Positions 1-9,419 of a stretch of 64,000 nt of DNA are shown here, piece by piece (position 1 is the stretch's first letter; each line of letters begins with the position of its first letter). The translations under genes and the position numbers were made by a program. The notes under the pieces are model-generated. The model had not been told where the DNA came from. It searched no databases and worked only from the letters and a program-made list of their open reading frames with translations. The stretch covers positions 62,001 through 126,000 of the forward strand of contig CAJNDS010002085.1 in NCBI GenBank assembly GCA_905221605.1. Reading direction: 5' to 3'. This stretch comes from Symbiodinium natans (Eukaryota > Sar > Dinophyceae > Suessiales > Symbiodiniaceae).

Positions 1-1030
1 TTCCCCATACCTGGCCTCCCAGGGAACAATCCCATTGTCAAACCTCTTAGTGGCGTTGAGGGCCATAGCGTGGTGTTGGGCGGCCAACGGCCAAAGCTTG
101 TCGGGGAGACCCGCCTGAACAAGGTTGGAGCGGGTACCCTCCAAAATCGTCCGAATTTCTCTTTCGATTACCGACTTGTTGGTGTCCACATATTCGCGGG
201 ATGTAACATGTCGAACACCCAGGCTTTTGATAGCTGCATGAAGCTCAGGTGCGTTGTCGGAGTAGAAAACCCCAACTGTGTCTTCTTGACCTAGGAAATG
301 AAGAAGGTCTTCATAACACTGATCGCTTGACTTAGTCGGAGAGGGGTAGACGTACCGAAATTTGGTGAACACGTCCTTAACAACAAGTGCGACCCTTTCG
401 TCCTGGAACCCATGATCACGAAGGTCACGAGTGATGATATGGTCAACAGTGATGTGGTCCCCAAAGGCCTTTGACACAATGGTACTTGAGCCCCCCTTTT
501 TGCGGGCTTGGGGAGCCAACATCTTTGCGCGCTGACATACCTCGCAGAACGGATTCTTGGGCCTGTGCGAGAACAAGTGCTCAACAGATTTGGCTTCAGC
601 TTTCAGATCGGCCTCTGCAAGACTGCGGGCGTTTCCTTCGTTGTCACTGTCAGGTTCAACATCGGGGTCTTCGAAGATAGTGAGGCTCAGGATTGGGTTA
701 CCCTCCAGTCGGGCAACTTTGTTGTCAAGCTCCCTGACGTTCACTTTACCCTCAACCTTGACCCAAGAACCTTCCCTGAACAACCAAGTAGATCTGACTT
801 CGCATCTTGGAAACCTTGGTGTGGCAGTACGAAACGTCTTTGGTTTGTGTCCGACAATCAAGTACTTAGCATTTGGGTGCGAAACCCAACCTGGTCTTTT
901 GAGCTTTTCTTTGGGAATGTCTATTGGCGGCACCTCATTGATGGCTGCTGAGATCTCAGGATCGGGGTGCTCGACCACTGGATCTCGGTCCTCTGCTGCT
1001 CCTGCGAAAGCCTCGGCCGGCCCTATTGGG
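1..1030 (-). CDS. Copia-type integrase, partial (cut by window edge)
   Basis: The frame is open from about 1030 down to base 1 with no stop. It contains a zinc-binding His-x3-His-x6-Cys-x2-Cys motif within HLFSHRPKNPFCEVC. The integrase core follows with all three acidic positions: Asp in TVDHI, Asp in FYSDNAPEL and Glu in SVIEREIR (D, D, E). The known role of such enzymes is insertion of retrotransposon cDNA. The frame is offset by one base from the upstream protease block, whose stop codon is at 1023-1025. The two frames overlap there, so a -1 shift or an indel is needed to join them. The C-terminal integrase region and reverse transcriptase are outside the window. Confidence 0.85.
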
Positions 1031-2708
1031 CGGCAGATTTCTGAAAACCCTCGGACAGAATTGGCCGTCCGAGAGATCCTGAGGCTTCTTCGTTGGTACT
1101 TGGGGCGGCCATTGCTCCTCCCCCAAGGACAGGCACCATACCTCTCATTCTACACCTTAGTCTTTGACCATTGGGCGCAACGAAGTAGGGCGGCTTTTTG
1201 GGGTACCAATGGAACTCATAACCGTCCTCCATGCACCTTCTTCCAACAGAGCAAACAGGAGGAGTACTTGCGAGAACGTAGAACTCTAACTCTTTGCCAA
1301 ACTCCGGGAAGTCGATCCTGACCGATTTGTCACCCTTGACATTTCCGTTAGCAGTGATGAGGTTTACTTGTCGAGTAGCATTGCCTATCGGCTCTTCGCC
1401 AAAGTACATAGCACGATCAGCTTCGCTGATGAGGTCCTCCTCGCTCCCCGTATCAGCAAGGAATTCTAAGGGCGTGGCGATTCCTGGACAGGCGATCTCT
1501 GAGCTCTCAACGACGTGCTTGCACATCCCACACATGAGAGAATCAGGCTCATCACATTCTAAACGGCAGTCGGTTCTCTCTCCCCCCTCATGCCGGGCAA
1601 GGAGCATAGTGAGTTCCCTTGCGTTCCTAATTGCAACCTGAAGGTCATTGTTGTCAGGTTTGGGGCAATTTTCCGCATCGGCATAGCAAGTGTTGTACCT
1701 GCGAACTTTGTAGGAATGCTTGTACCCCTTCCCTTCAAAAGGAATTTCCCTGACTTTGGGCTTTTCACAAAACTTGACCTTCTTGTTTTGTTCTTTGATT
1801 TTGAACACAGTCTTGCCAGTCCATGGCGTCTTGTCGTTCGTCCCCCCTTTTCCCCCTTTCCAATCCCAACTCTCCTTTGCTGTGTAGGGAGCAACGGGAA
1901 GAGTCTTGATCACCTTGGCCGTACCTTTCAACTTTTCAAGAGCAACAGGGCATGACATTTCAGGCTTGTACATAGTACTTCTGTAGTTCAGGTGATGTCG
2001 AATTGCTTCACCCCTTTTGAAATCCACTTCCCAGTAGTCCTTCTCTCCATCTTGTGGGTCATCTCCCTCGGGACGGATTGAGGCTGCAGCCGCAATCGAG
2101 ATGCAGCATGCGGCTCTCCTGTCCTTCTCCTTAGAGCGACCACGGCTTGGCTTTCTGCGCGTTGGCGCAGGCGATGGAGACCTAGGTTTGTCTGGGTCCT
2201 TAGGAGCCGGGGCTGCGTTTTCACCACCTGTGGGAGCGGGGCTCGGTTCCCTATGCAAGAAACGGCACTTGTCTCCCCTGGTACATTTGCCTTTCTTCCA
2301 AAACGTGCATAACTGCTTCTTCTTCGGGGCGGTGCGAACAGGGGACTGCGAGCGTGGTTTGTGCGAGAACTTGCACTTGTCGCCCCTGGTACACTTACCC
2401 TTTTGAAAGTCGTAGCAAACTGGCTTTGGACTTGGTGAACGGCTAGGTGATCTAGACCTGGACGGGGTCCTAGAGCGAGATCTTGACTTCGAGTTGGATT
2501 GGCTACCGGCAGAGCGATCTCTTCCCCGGCCACTCCTTGACGGAGGGCGTTGCGGCCTTCCGCCTTCAAGAACAGGAGCTCCAAACTTGTCCCCATGTGA
2601 CTTAGCGATTCTATCCCTATTCTTGCGCATCCTTTCACGGGTTAGCAAATCCCGAATGGACTTCAACAAGAACGCGTAGGAATGTGAGGCAGAACCTTCC
2701 TTGATCAT
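1023..2708 (-). CDS. Copia Gag nucleocapsid plus retropepsin-like protease block
   Basis: 561 codons. Residues 60-97 are Arg/Ser-rich (RS-like). Two CCCH zinc knuckles follow at 98-116 and 134-152, both C-x7-C-x5-C-x3-H, as expected for nucleic-acid-binding nucleocapsid. The retroviral-type aspartic protease active site DTG is at 419-421 in the context LADTGSEEDLIS. The first in-frame Met is probably not a biological start: residues 3-30 continue the Gag sequence of the frame read from 4392, and the join lies near 2700 (a +1 shift from that frame). The block ends at a TAG that the integrase frame bypasses. Confidence 0.85.
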   Translation of the reverse strand: MIKEGSASHSYAFLLKSIRDLLTRERMRKNRDRIAKSHGDKFGAPVLEGGRPQRPPSRSGRGRDRSAGSQSNSKSRSRSRTPSRSRSPSRSPSPKPVCYDFQKGKCTRGDKCKFSHKPRSQSPVRTAPKKKQLCTFWKKGKCTRGDKCRFLHREPSPAPTGGENAAPAPKDPDKPRSPSPAPTRRKPSRGRSKEKDRRAACCISIAAAASIRPEGDDPQDGEKDYWEVDFKRGEAIRHHLNYRSTMYKPEMSCPVALEKLKGTAKVIKTLPVAPYTAKESWDWKGGKGGTNDKTPWTGKTVFKIKEQNKKVKFCEKPKVREIPFEGKGYKHSYKVRRYNTCYADAENCPKPDNNDLQVAIRNARELTMLLARHEGGERTDCRLECDEPDSLMCGMCKHVVESSEIACPGIATPLEFLADTGSEEDLISEADRAMYFGEEPIGNATRQVNLITANGNVKGDKSVRIDFPEFGKELEFYVLASTPPVCSVGRRCMEDGYEFHWYPKKPPYFVAPNGQRLRCRMRGMVPVLGGGAMAAPSTNEEASGSLGRPILSEGFQKSAAQ

Positions 2709-4392
2709 AGATCTCCAAGTCGTATTTCATCCTTGAGGACTTGCGGATTTGGCGGAGAAGGATGTCACGCAGAACCATTTCTTCTGGAACATGACTCATA
2801 CCGGCAATGACTGACTCCCAATTGTGCAGGAATGTAGTCAAGTCGTCACTATGCAGTGTAACCTTCAAAAGGTCTTCTACTGAATAGAGCGACCCTACTT
2901 CTTCATTGGTTTTGAAGTACTGATCAAACATAAGCAACACCTGGCGTCCTCGTACCGCACGTCCATGGACCGCCTCGGTTTCCTTGAAGGTGAGCACCTG
3001 TCGAGATAACTCTCCCTTGGCGACCTTGGTAAGCGCGGCTAGGATTTTGGTATCCAGCGTGAGGAACTTTCCTGGTTCACGGAGCTTGTCATGATCAGCA
3101 TCCTTCGCGTAAACCTCTAAAATCCAAGAGAAAGCTTCGTCTGGTCTGTCTGAGGCTGCCCTAACCGCTTCCCGAGTTGCTGTTTTCCACGCACGATACG
3201 TTTCGGGGTTGGGGAAGTCCGGCAAACGGATGTTCTCAGCCTCTTTGACCTTTGGCTTGTCATCTTCGCCGCCTTTGTCTCCCTTGAGGAGTTTGGCGGC
3301 TTCCAGCAACGCTTGTTGCGTCTGTGCGATTAAATCAACTCCAGTGGCTGCCGGACTAGCCGGCGTGCCCATTGGGGCCGCGAGACCAGACACTCCTCCA
3401 CCTAAGCCAGTCGGGGGCACAGGGGTTCCCGGGGCTTGTGTTGGAGCTTGTGGCCCCGCTGGTGTGGCAGTAGTTGCCGCACCACCAAAACCGGAAAACA
3501 TTGCTCTTAGGCTGAGCGGGATCACGCTTGGCGATGAAAACTGAGGAGCTGTCGGCACATTGAGGCCGGCACTTTGCGGTACCGTTGCTGGGGTCACGGC
3601 CGGAGGGAACTGAGCTTGGGACGCAGTGTCCTGAGAAGCATTCCTGTCCTGCTCGAGTTTGAGCGCACGCTCAGCTGAGGAGAGTTCGTCCTGAAGAACA
3701 TCATTTTGACGCCTCATTTCCTCTTCACTCTCGCGGGCAAGCAACCTATACTGCTGCATTGCTTGGTCATGTTCCCTACCAAACCACTCTCCCACCTCAT
3801 TGAGGGTTTGTGTTTTGTTCTCCTCTGCTTCTTCGATTAAAGTTGTTCGAAGTTGCGTGATCTGCGAACTAACGCTGGAAAAATGTTCCGTTTGGAAAGC
3901 GATGACTTGGTGTTGTTGTCGCAGCTCTGACACGAGATGATGATTGGCTTCGATAAACTGATATCGTTGTGTGGCAATCTCGGATTCGAGCTGTGCAACG
4001 ATCTCCTCATGCTGTCGATTTGCTCGTTCTTCAACATTAGCGATTCTTTGATCATGAGCATATTCGGCAGCCTGGCGGAACCTCTGGTGTCTGTTTTCTG
4101 CTTCAATTTCAAGTTCACCGAGAAGCGATCTGGTTTGTTCCGGAGATTCACCGACCATGATGTTTTGCTGGAAATTCTGTCGATACATGTGCAACTGTGG
4201 TGCGAACGGTACGGCCGCAAAAGGAGTTCGGGCGTTTGGCTCAAACACATTAGTGCTTGCTGCGCCCTCTTCCAGTGCACCGTTCGTAGCAACTTGCTCA
4301 GAAGCAGTCTGGGGTAGTCCCACAGGAAGCATGTCGTCAGATTCCAGGTCGGTTGCCACTTCGGTGGGAACCAGCTCGGGGCTGTCTCCCAT
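2635..4392 (-). CDS. Copia Gag, N-terminal capsid part
   Basis: 585 codons. Residues about 85-240 are rich in Glu, Gln and Arg with heptad-like spacing and probably form a coiled coil. Residues about 255-360 are a Pro/Ala/Gly/Thr-rich linker, and residues about 385-575 form the conserved capsid-like region (starts NIRLPDFPNPETYRAWK). The true product should shift frame near 2700 into the zinc-knuckle block; the tail after that point (residues about 568-585) is out-of-frame. A stop precedes the Met at 4392 in frame. Another frame holds an ATG at 4478 that opens over the 5' end, so the annotated N-terminus is uncertain. Confidence 0.8.
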   Translation of the reverse strand: MGDSPELVPTEVATDLESDDMLPVGLPQTASEQVATNGALEEGAASTNVFEPNARTPFAAVPFAPQLHMYRQNFQQNIMVGESPEQTRSLLGELEIEAENRHQRFRQAAEYAHDQRIANVEERANRQHEEIVAQLESEIATQRYQFIEANHHLVSELRQQHQVIAFQTEHFSSVSSQITQLRTTLIEEAEENKTQTLNEVGEWFGREHDQAMQQYRLLARESEEEMRRQNDVLQDELSSAERALKLEQDRNASQDTASQAQFPPAVTPATVPQSAGLNVPTAPQFSSPSVIPLSLRAMFSGFGGAATTATPAGPQAPTQAPGTPVPPTGLGGGVSGLAAPMGTPASPAATGVDLIAQTQQALLEAAKLLKGDKGGEDDKPKVKEAENIRLPDFPNPETYRAWKTATREAVRAASDRPDEAFSWILEVYAKDADHDKLREPGKFLTLDTKILAALTKVAKGELSRQVLTFKETEAVHGRAVRGRQVLLMFDQYFKTNEEVGSLYSVEDLLKVTLHSDDLTTFLHNWESVIAGMSHVPEEMVLRDILLRQIRKSSRMKYDLEIYDQGRFCLTFLRVLVEVHSGFANP

Positions 4393-4925
4393 ACACCAGT
4401 GTTTGCCAGAGTAACCAGAGGCGCCGCAGACTCAGTAGAGCCTACGGCTGATAACCTATAGTTTGGGAAATCCACCAACGCAATCCGTTAAGCCATGAAA
4501 CACAGGCGCACTTCTACCTTTTTGTCTCAGAGGGCTTGAGTGCGATAGGTGCAACATACATGAAGGCAAAAGTGGCAAGGAGGTCCGAATATAAAATACA
4601 AAATCTTACAATCCCAGGCCCGTCGCCCGTCAAACCCAAAATACGATGATCCCAATTATGGGAAAGGGGGACTTCCCACAACAAAATTACCAATTTGGGG
4701 AATAAGTTTCAAAAAACGTTTAGGGTAGATTAGGTGTAACGCTATTTTGGGAAGTACCCAGATACAAACCCAAAAAAACTGAAACTAAATCCCACGACAG
4801 ACAAAGGCTTTGTCTACACCTCCCCCAGCCTCAAACCGAAGTTCTGACACCATCTGACACCTCCAAACCAGAAGCACCCCTGAGCCCGCCACGGGACAAC
4901 CCCTTTTCGAAGCATGGACTGAGCG
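4393..4925. other. Non-coding flank upstream of the copia Gag
   Basis: No ORF with recognisable content. This should contain the 5' leader and LTR of the copia element if they survive. I could not find a TG...CA bounded repeat, because the second LTR is outside the window. The sequence is of ordinary complexity until telomeric tracts begin at about 4926. Confidence 0.5.
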
Positions 4926-5000
4926 GTTTAGGGTTTAGGGTGTAGGGCTAGAGTTCAGGGTTTAGGGTTTAGGGTTTAGGGTTTAGGGTTCAGGGTTCAG
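4926..5000 (+). repeat. Interstitial telomeric tract, TTTAGGG orientation
   Basis: About ten TTTAGGG-like units, several with variants (TTCAGGG, TGTAGGG). First of the interstitial tracts that fill the rest of the window. Confidence 0.9.
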
Positions 5001-5075
5001 AACTATAGCTTGTGGTGTAGCTAAGGGTTTATGGTTTAGGGAACCCTAAAACTGCTAGACGAAGGAGTAGGAATC

Positions 5076-5164
5076 AAAAAGGGTGCTCTTTGGGGTTTGA
5101 AGGGGCTTATAAGGGAAAGCAACCCCCCCCCCCCCCCCCAAAAAAAAAAAGGGAATAAGGGCCT
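5076..5164 (+). mobile_element. Short dispersed element, family C
   Basis: Family C is about 70-90 bp with the recurring order AAAGGGTGCCCTTTTTG, then a central GGGCTTATAAGGGAACC-like segment, then AAAAAGGGAATAAGGGCC. The two ends are roughly inverted. This copy has C- and A-homopolymer expansions in the middle. Other copies: 5418-5492, 25130-25204, 30409-30479, 53373-53430. No coding capacity; a MITE-like nature is inferred. Confidence 0.6.
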
Positions 5165-5417
5165 AATTACTCTGGATCCTGGATTATGGTTTAGGGAACC
5201 CTAAATTCCCAAAAAAGCTCAGGCCCAAAACCCTGAGCCCTAACTGAAACCCTAAACCCCCAAAAACTTAAACCAAAAACCCTAAAACTCCCCCCCCCCC
5301 CCCCCCCCCACCCACCCCTTTGGCCTCAGAGGCCACCTTCTTGGAAGCTGGAGCCTGGGAGTGGTGGAGGGTTGAGGGGTACAAGTAGTATGCTAGGCTG
5401 CCCAGTAAACAAGGCTT

Positions 5418-5492
5418 AAAAAGGGTGCCCTTTTTTGCTTAAAGGGGTTCATAAGGGAACCTGAACCCCCCAAAAAGGGAATAAGGGTACTA
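5418..5492 (+). mobile_element. Short dispersed element, family C
   Basis: Near-consensus copy: GGGTGCCCTTTTTTG start, GGGTTCATAAGGGAACC centre, AAAAAGGGAATAAGGG end. Confidence 0.6.
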
Positions 5493-6091
5493 CTCCTAGT
5501 ATGTAGCTTTTGTTAGAAGGCTCTGAGAACTCAAGTTGCCCTAAGCCCTTTTTGAACCTGGAAGCTGCTTCATGCCAGGACTGAGTCTTGCCCTAAGCCC
5601 TAAATCCCCTAAACCATCTCCCTGTAGGCGTGCTCATGTCGTTTGCGGTCTTTGGAGCAACCTGACGTGAATATCGTAACCTTGAAATTTTGAAGCAACG
5701 GGCCCACGCCGGAACCCTTCCGCGTGCCTGCTAAAAATAGGTGGGTTTAGGGTTTAGGGTTTGGGGTTTAGGGTTTAGGGTTGTAAGCCCCCTACCTCAA
5801 GATCCCAAAACGTACTTTCTGTAGTTTACCTAAGAATTCTAGACAAAATAAAGGTACGCTTGGGGTTCTTAAGGAAAGCCCGGCTAGGCTAGGGAAGCTT
5901 GGGGAGCCTTCGGGAGTAGTGGGGAGTGTTAGGGAACCCTACATGCCCTAAATCATAAACCCTAGACCCTAAAGCACCCCTGGAACCCCGCTCCCTTAAG
6001 GAATCTCAAGGACCCTATAAACAGACCCCCGGACAATTTTCAGGATCAAGGAGGGCAATTAAAAACCACAAGTAACAACGGGCACCCTGAA

Positions 6092-6267
6092 CTACCACTT
6101 GCTTAAGAGCCCCCGAAAAATGAAGAAAAACAAATTACCATTAGAATTGCGGAAAGAATCTGCTTCAGAACCCCTAAAAATGTAGAAAGCAAGTTGCCAT
6201 TACCTTTCTAACTAGGGAAGAATCTACATATTTTTTGGGGGCGTTCTTAAGGAAACAGTAGTAAACC
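6092..6267. mobile_element. Composite short inverted-repeat element, family D
   Basis: Family D has ends CTATTTGCTTAAGAACCCC and GGGGTTCTTAAGCAAATAG around an A/T-rich centre that reads AATCCCTATATTACCTTATAA. Here two left-end-like blocks (GCTTAAGAGCCCC, then GCTTCAGAACCCC) precede one right end (GTTCTTAAGGAAACAGTAG), suggesting one copy inserted into or recombined with another. Confidence 0.5.
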
Positions 6268-6340
6268 CTTTCGAGGGCTTTCGGTTGCCCCCCGAGCTCG
6301 AAGCCTCGGCTCCGGAGAGCACCTGGGATGGCATCAGCTT

Positions 6341-6588
6341 CTAGGGTTTAGGGGTTGTAGGGTGTTAGGGTGTTAGGGTGTTAGGGTTTGAGGGTTCTAG
6401 GGTTTTAGGGTTTTAGGGTTTTAGGGTTCTACGGTTCTAGGGTTTGAGGGTTTAAGGGTTTAAGGGTTTTAGGGTTTAGGGTTCTAGGGTTTAGGGTTTT
6501 AGGGAAGTTTTAGGGTTTAAGGGTTTAAGGGTTTAAGGGATTTTAGGGCTTCAGGCATTTTAGGATTTTAGGGTTTAGGGTTCGAGGA
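6341..6588 (+). repeat. Degenerate interstitial telomeric tract
   Basis: About 250 bp of TTTAGGG variants: GTGTTAGGG, TTTTAGGG, TTCTAGGG, TTTAAGGG. Local runs of the same variant are evident. Confidence 0.9.
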
Positions 6589-7556
6589 CCCTCAGACACA
6601 AAGTTAGAAGGCAGGGAAGTACATTAGGCTAGACTGGCTATTGAAGCGAGTGCATGCCAAAGCCGCAGAGCCTGCACCCCAAAACTCCCTAAACCCTAAA
6701 CACCTCCAAAAGCACCGAACTCATACCGCTTCATCCATGCGTATCATGCGCTGCGCCCAGCAGGCTCAAGGAAGTCAGAGACCCTCTGCCTCAAGCACAT
6801 CTTGAATCCCGATAGGACTGAGGGTTTAGGGTTTAGGGGTTTAGTGTGCTTGTGACAGGGCACTGCTGGCGAGGACGGCGACGCCAGCAGTGCCTTTCGC
6901 TTGGTTCGGGTGCGCAAATTGCAGCTTTCTGGTCACGAGCTTACCGTCATCAATGGCACACATCTTCCAGGATACTTCGCAGGGTTGGAGATTACAGAAT
7001 GACAAGGGAGAAGCTGGTTGGAAAGCTCTTTCTACACTTGTCATGCACGCAAAGGCACTGAGGGGGCACACCACTGGACGCCAAACCCCAAACCTCCTGG
7101 GCTGCATGACCTGTTCAGCAGCTAGGTACCTGCTTCAATCGCTCGTCGCTCAACCTGCAAATTGACTGCCCAGAAACAGAAGTCAGAGACACTCGCACGC
7201 AAACAAACACAAACACAAGCACATGTATGCGACCTTTTTGAAGACATGTTGTTACATCTTGTTGCGCAGTGGCTACCTTTGAAAACGAACACGCGCACAT
7301 AGAGAAAGGGAAAAAAGAAGGAGAAAGACAGAGAGGGAGAGAGACTAACACACAAAGACACAGACAAACATGCAAGCAAACGTGCCGAGACATCCAGGGC
7401 ACTTGGCCACCGACTCGTGCACAGGGCAAAAAACCTTTAGTCGGGAATTCGCCACCTTATCTCCCCCATGTAGTCCGTTAAATGGCGCGAATCTGTTACA
7501 TAGTAGAGCACAGTGAAACCACTGTAACAAGAATCCGTTGTGCAAGAAACTACTAT
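6589..7556. other. Intergenic, no gene recognised
   Basis: Mixed-complexity DNA. 7180-7400 is purine- and CA-rich and produces ORFs of biased composition on both strands (Leu/Val/Cys-rich on minus), which I do not regard as genes. Confidence 0.5.
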
Positions 7557-7643
7557 TCTAGGGGTCGGAATAAGTACTAATACCATTCCCTCATGGTCCC
7601 TTTATACCTATACTATAATCACCCCGAAAACCCTGTTCTAATT
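7557..7643 (-). mobile_element. Short dispersed element, family F
   Basis: Family F reads AATTAGAACAGGGTTTTGGGG, a CTATTCTAGTATGATTA-like middle, AAAGGGACCATAAGGG, and an end with ATTATTCCGACCCC. This copy is reversed: GGGGTCGGAATAAGTACTAA at left and CCCTGTTCTAATT at right. Other copies: 8738-8815, 21564-21660, 21730-21834, 42451-42535, 49650-49763. Confidence 0.6.
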
Positions 7644-7954
7644 TACGAAAGCCCTTGATATACCAAACCCTAAACCCTCACCCTAAACCCTAAACCCTAA
7701 GCCCCAAACCAAAAACCCTATTCGTATTACTTAGACCAATCGAACCGAACATTTTCCTGGCCTTTGTGGATGCGGGGGTTGCGGCCGCGGGCGCAGGGAG
7801 GACCTCAAGCAGGCAGCTTTCTGGAACGTTTAGGGTTTAGGGTTGAGGACTTAGGGTTTAGGGCTAGGCTTTAGGGCGGAATCGGACACACTCTGTCCCA
7901 GAGTCTTGCAGTAAAGCCCGTCTCTCTGGGCGCTGGTGATATTTCACAACTCCC

Positions 7955-8079
7955 TACAAGGAGGGACCCCCTTACTGTACTAACTGTAGTTAAGGGACTT
8001 ATAACCTAATTTAGGATCCTTATAACCCAAATTTAGGGTTCTTATAACTCTACTTATAACTAGGGGGCCCCTCCTTGTA
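7955..8079. mobile_element. MITE-like element with clear terminal inverted repeats, family J
   Basis: 125 bp. Left end TACAAGGAGGGACCCCCTT and reversed right end TACAAGGAGGGGCCCCCTA match at 17 of 19 positions. The interior is made of repeated CTTATAACYYTA-like words. No coding capacity, and only one copy was seen here. Confidence 0.65.
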
Positions 8080-8470
8080 CCTCTTGCAGTATACTCCGGG
8101 TGATACCAACTGTCGTATCCCCCGCCGCATGGGCGCAAGCTCCCTCCCTCTTAGTCCTGCTCTTCGCTATTTGCAGCTCACCATGGCACCCGCATCCTCT
8201 TCCCGAGCAGACGCATCACCATGTCTGCTAGTCTTATTCGGCTACTTCCCTTTAGCCTGGTTCCTCCACCCCATCTTTCGGGCCATCGCAAGCCCTTCCA
8301 CCTCCAGGAATACTGACAGGCTTGTTGCTGAGCTGCATTGTGTCATGCCCGTCTCAAACTCAAGGTTTAGGCTTTTAGGGTTTAAGGTTCAGGGTTTTCG
8401 GGTTTAAGGTCTAGGGTTTCAGGGTTTAAGGTAACATTCGTCATGCAGCCTTCCACCATTCTCATCCCCT

Positions 8471-8531
8471 ATCATGCGTGCCGCCGTGCAGACTGGCCTT
8501 GCATTTTGGCCAGTCTGCACGGCTGCATGAT
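8471..8531. repeat. Perfect 16-bp inverted repeat (hairpin)
   Basis: Arms 8483-8498 (GCCGTGCAGACTGGCC) and 8508-8523 are perfect complements around a 9-base loop. Outside them ATCATGC and GCATGAT extend the palindrome with a small bulge. It could be a cruciform, an RNA hairpin, or a transposon remnant. Confidence 0.75.
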
Positions 8532-8737
8532 GGGGGCTGGGGTTTAGGGTTTAGGGTTTAGGTTTAGGGTTTAGGGTTAGCCAGTAATTAAGCCCCAACA
8601 GCCTGTGCAGTCCTAAGACCTACACCAACAAAGCGTCAGGCCCTCCAGGTTAGGACACATGCCCTCGCTCAAATTCACAGGGCCGCAGCATTCGGGTTTA
8701 CGGCCTCTAAACTTGCTATAGGGGGGGGGAGGGGGGG

Positions 8738-8815
8738 GGGGTATAGGGTTTTGGGTGGTATTTTAGTATATATAGGGACCACAAGGGAATGCTATTAGTG
8801 ATTATTCCGACCCTA
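8738..8815 (+). mobile_element. Short dispersed element, family F
   Basis: TAGGGTTTTGGG, TATTTTAGTATATATAGGGACC and ATTATTCCGACCC segments match the family in order. A G-rich homopolymer precedes it. Confidence 0.55.
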
Positions 8816-9298
8816 CATTGCAGCCCTATCTCTTACTATCTCAGGACTCCAAGACATTGGGCCTTCGCCCTGATGTTCGTCATACCTTAGATAGGCCATA
8901 GGGCCATATGAAGTAGGGTTTATATTTCTTGTATCCCCAAAAGGACACCCAAGGCATACACTCACCAATCTTTAAAAAGGAAGCTTATATACACTCACCA
9001 GTTACAGTAATATAGACATTGTTTCATATAGGGTTTAGGTGCATTACAAAGCCCTGAACCACACAACCCCTCATCTCTGTAAGGCTTCATCCCGGAACAA
9101 GGACAGCCCGCCTTCAATGTTGAGACAACAACAATGCCCTGTGCACCCTAAACTCTAAACCCTAAACCCAGAACCAAAAACCCCTAACCACCCCCCCTCT
9201 AACCCCCCCTCCCCTCCCCCGGGCCTGCGCGCGCCGCGCTGCTGACTCGGCGCCGGCAACCTCCGACCCAAGGCTGCGTCAGCTCTGGTTTTTTTTTG

Positions 9299-9419
9299 CG
9301 GGAGGTTCAGGGTACTTATAACCCCAGTTTTAAATGCACTTATAAGCCCCCTAAGTCCTCTAAGTAGATTTTAGGTGGACTTAGAATTGGGGTTCTAAGT
9401 ACCCATGATCCTCCAAGTG
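9299..9419. mobile_element. Inverted-repeat element, family A (A2 subtype)
   Basis: The right end ACCCATGATCCTCCAAGT is typical of family A. The left end is shortened to GGAGGTTCAGGGTACTTATA. See the copy at 38662-38801 for the complete form. Confidence 0.55.

Larger units (their letters stand above)
1..4392 (-). mobile_element. Ty1/copia-like LTR retrotransposon, partial (Gag to integrase)
   Basis: Read on the minus strand the order is coiled-coil Gag, CCCH zinc knuckles, aspartic protease, integrase zinc domain and integrase core, the Ty1/copia order (integrase before reverse transcriptase). Reverse transcriptase and RNase H should lie beyond base 1. Three reading frames carry the polyprotein, with breaks near 2700 and 1025. 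The Gag frame and the integrase frame are the same, while the nucleocapsid-protease block is shifted between them. No LTR was recognised upstream of Gag, so the right boundary is only the Gag start. The copy is probably a damaged member of a multicopy family; assembly error at the two shifts cannot be excluded. Confidence 0.88.
5165..6340. other. Intergenic; telomeric fragments and MITE-like copies, no gene
   Basis: Holds scattered CCCTAAA units, a C-run near 5290-5310, a family C copy (5418-5492), a short TTTAGGG tract (5742-5783) and a composite family D copy (6092-6267). No supported ORF. Confidence 0.6.

Noticed and set aside
557..1321. Plus-strand ORF of 254 codons
   Set aside because: Antisense to the copia integrase and protease, which have clear motifs; composition is Ser/Leu-rich as expected for a shadow frame.
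1988..2638. Minus-strand ORF of 216 codons inside the copia nucleocapsid
   Set aside because: Overlaps the frame with two CCCH knuckles and shows no domain of its own.
3837..4478. Minus-strand ORF of 213 codons at the start of Gag
   Set aside because: Overlaps the coiled-coil Gag frame; only its first 30 codons might be a true N-terminal extension joined by a shift, which cannot be shown here.
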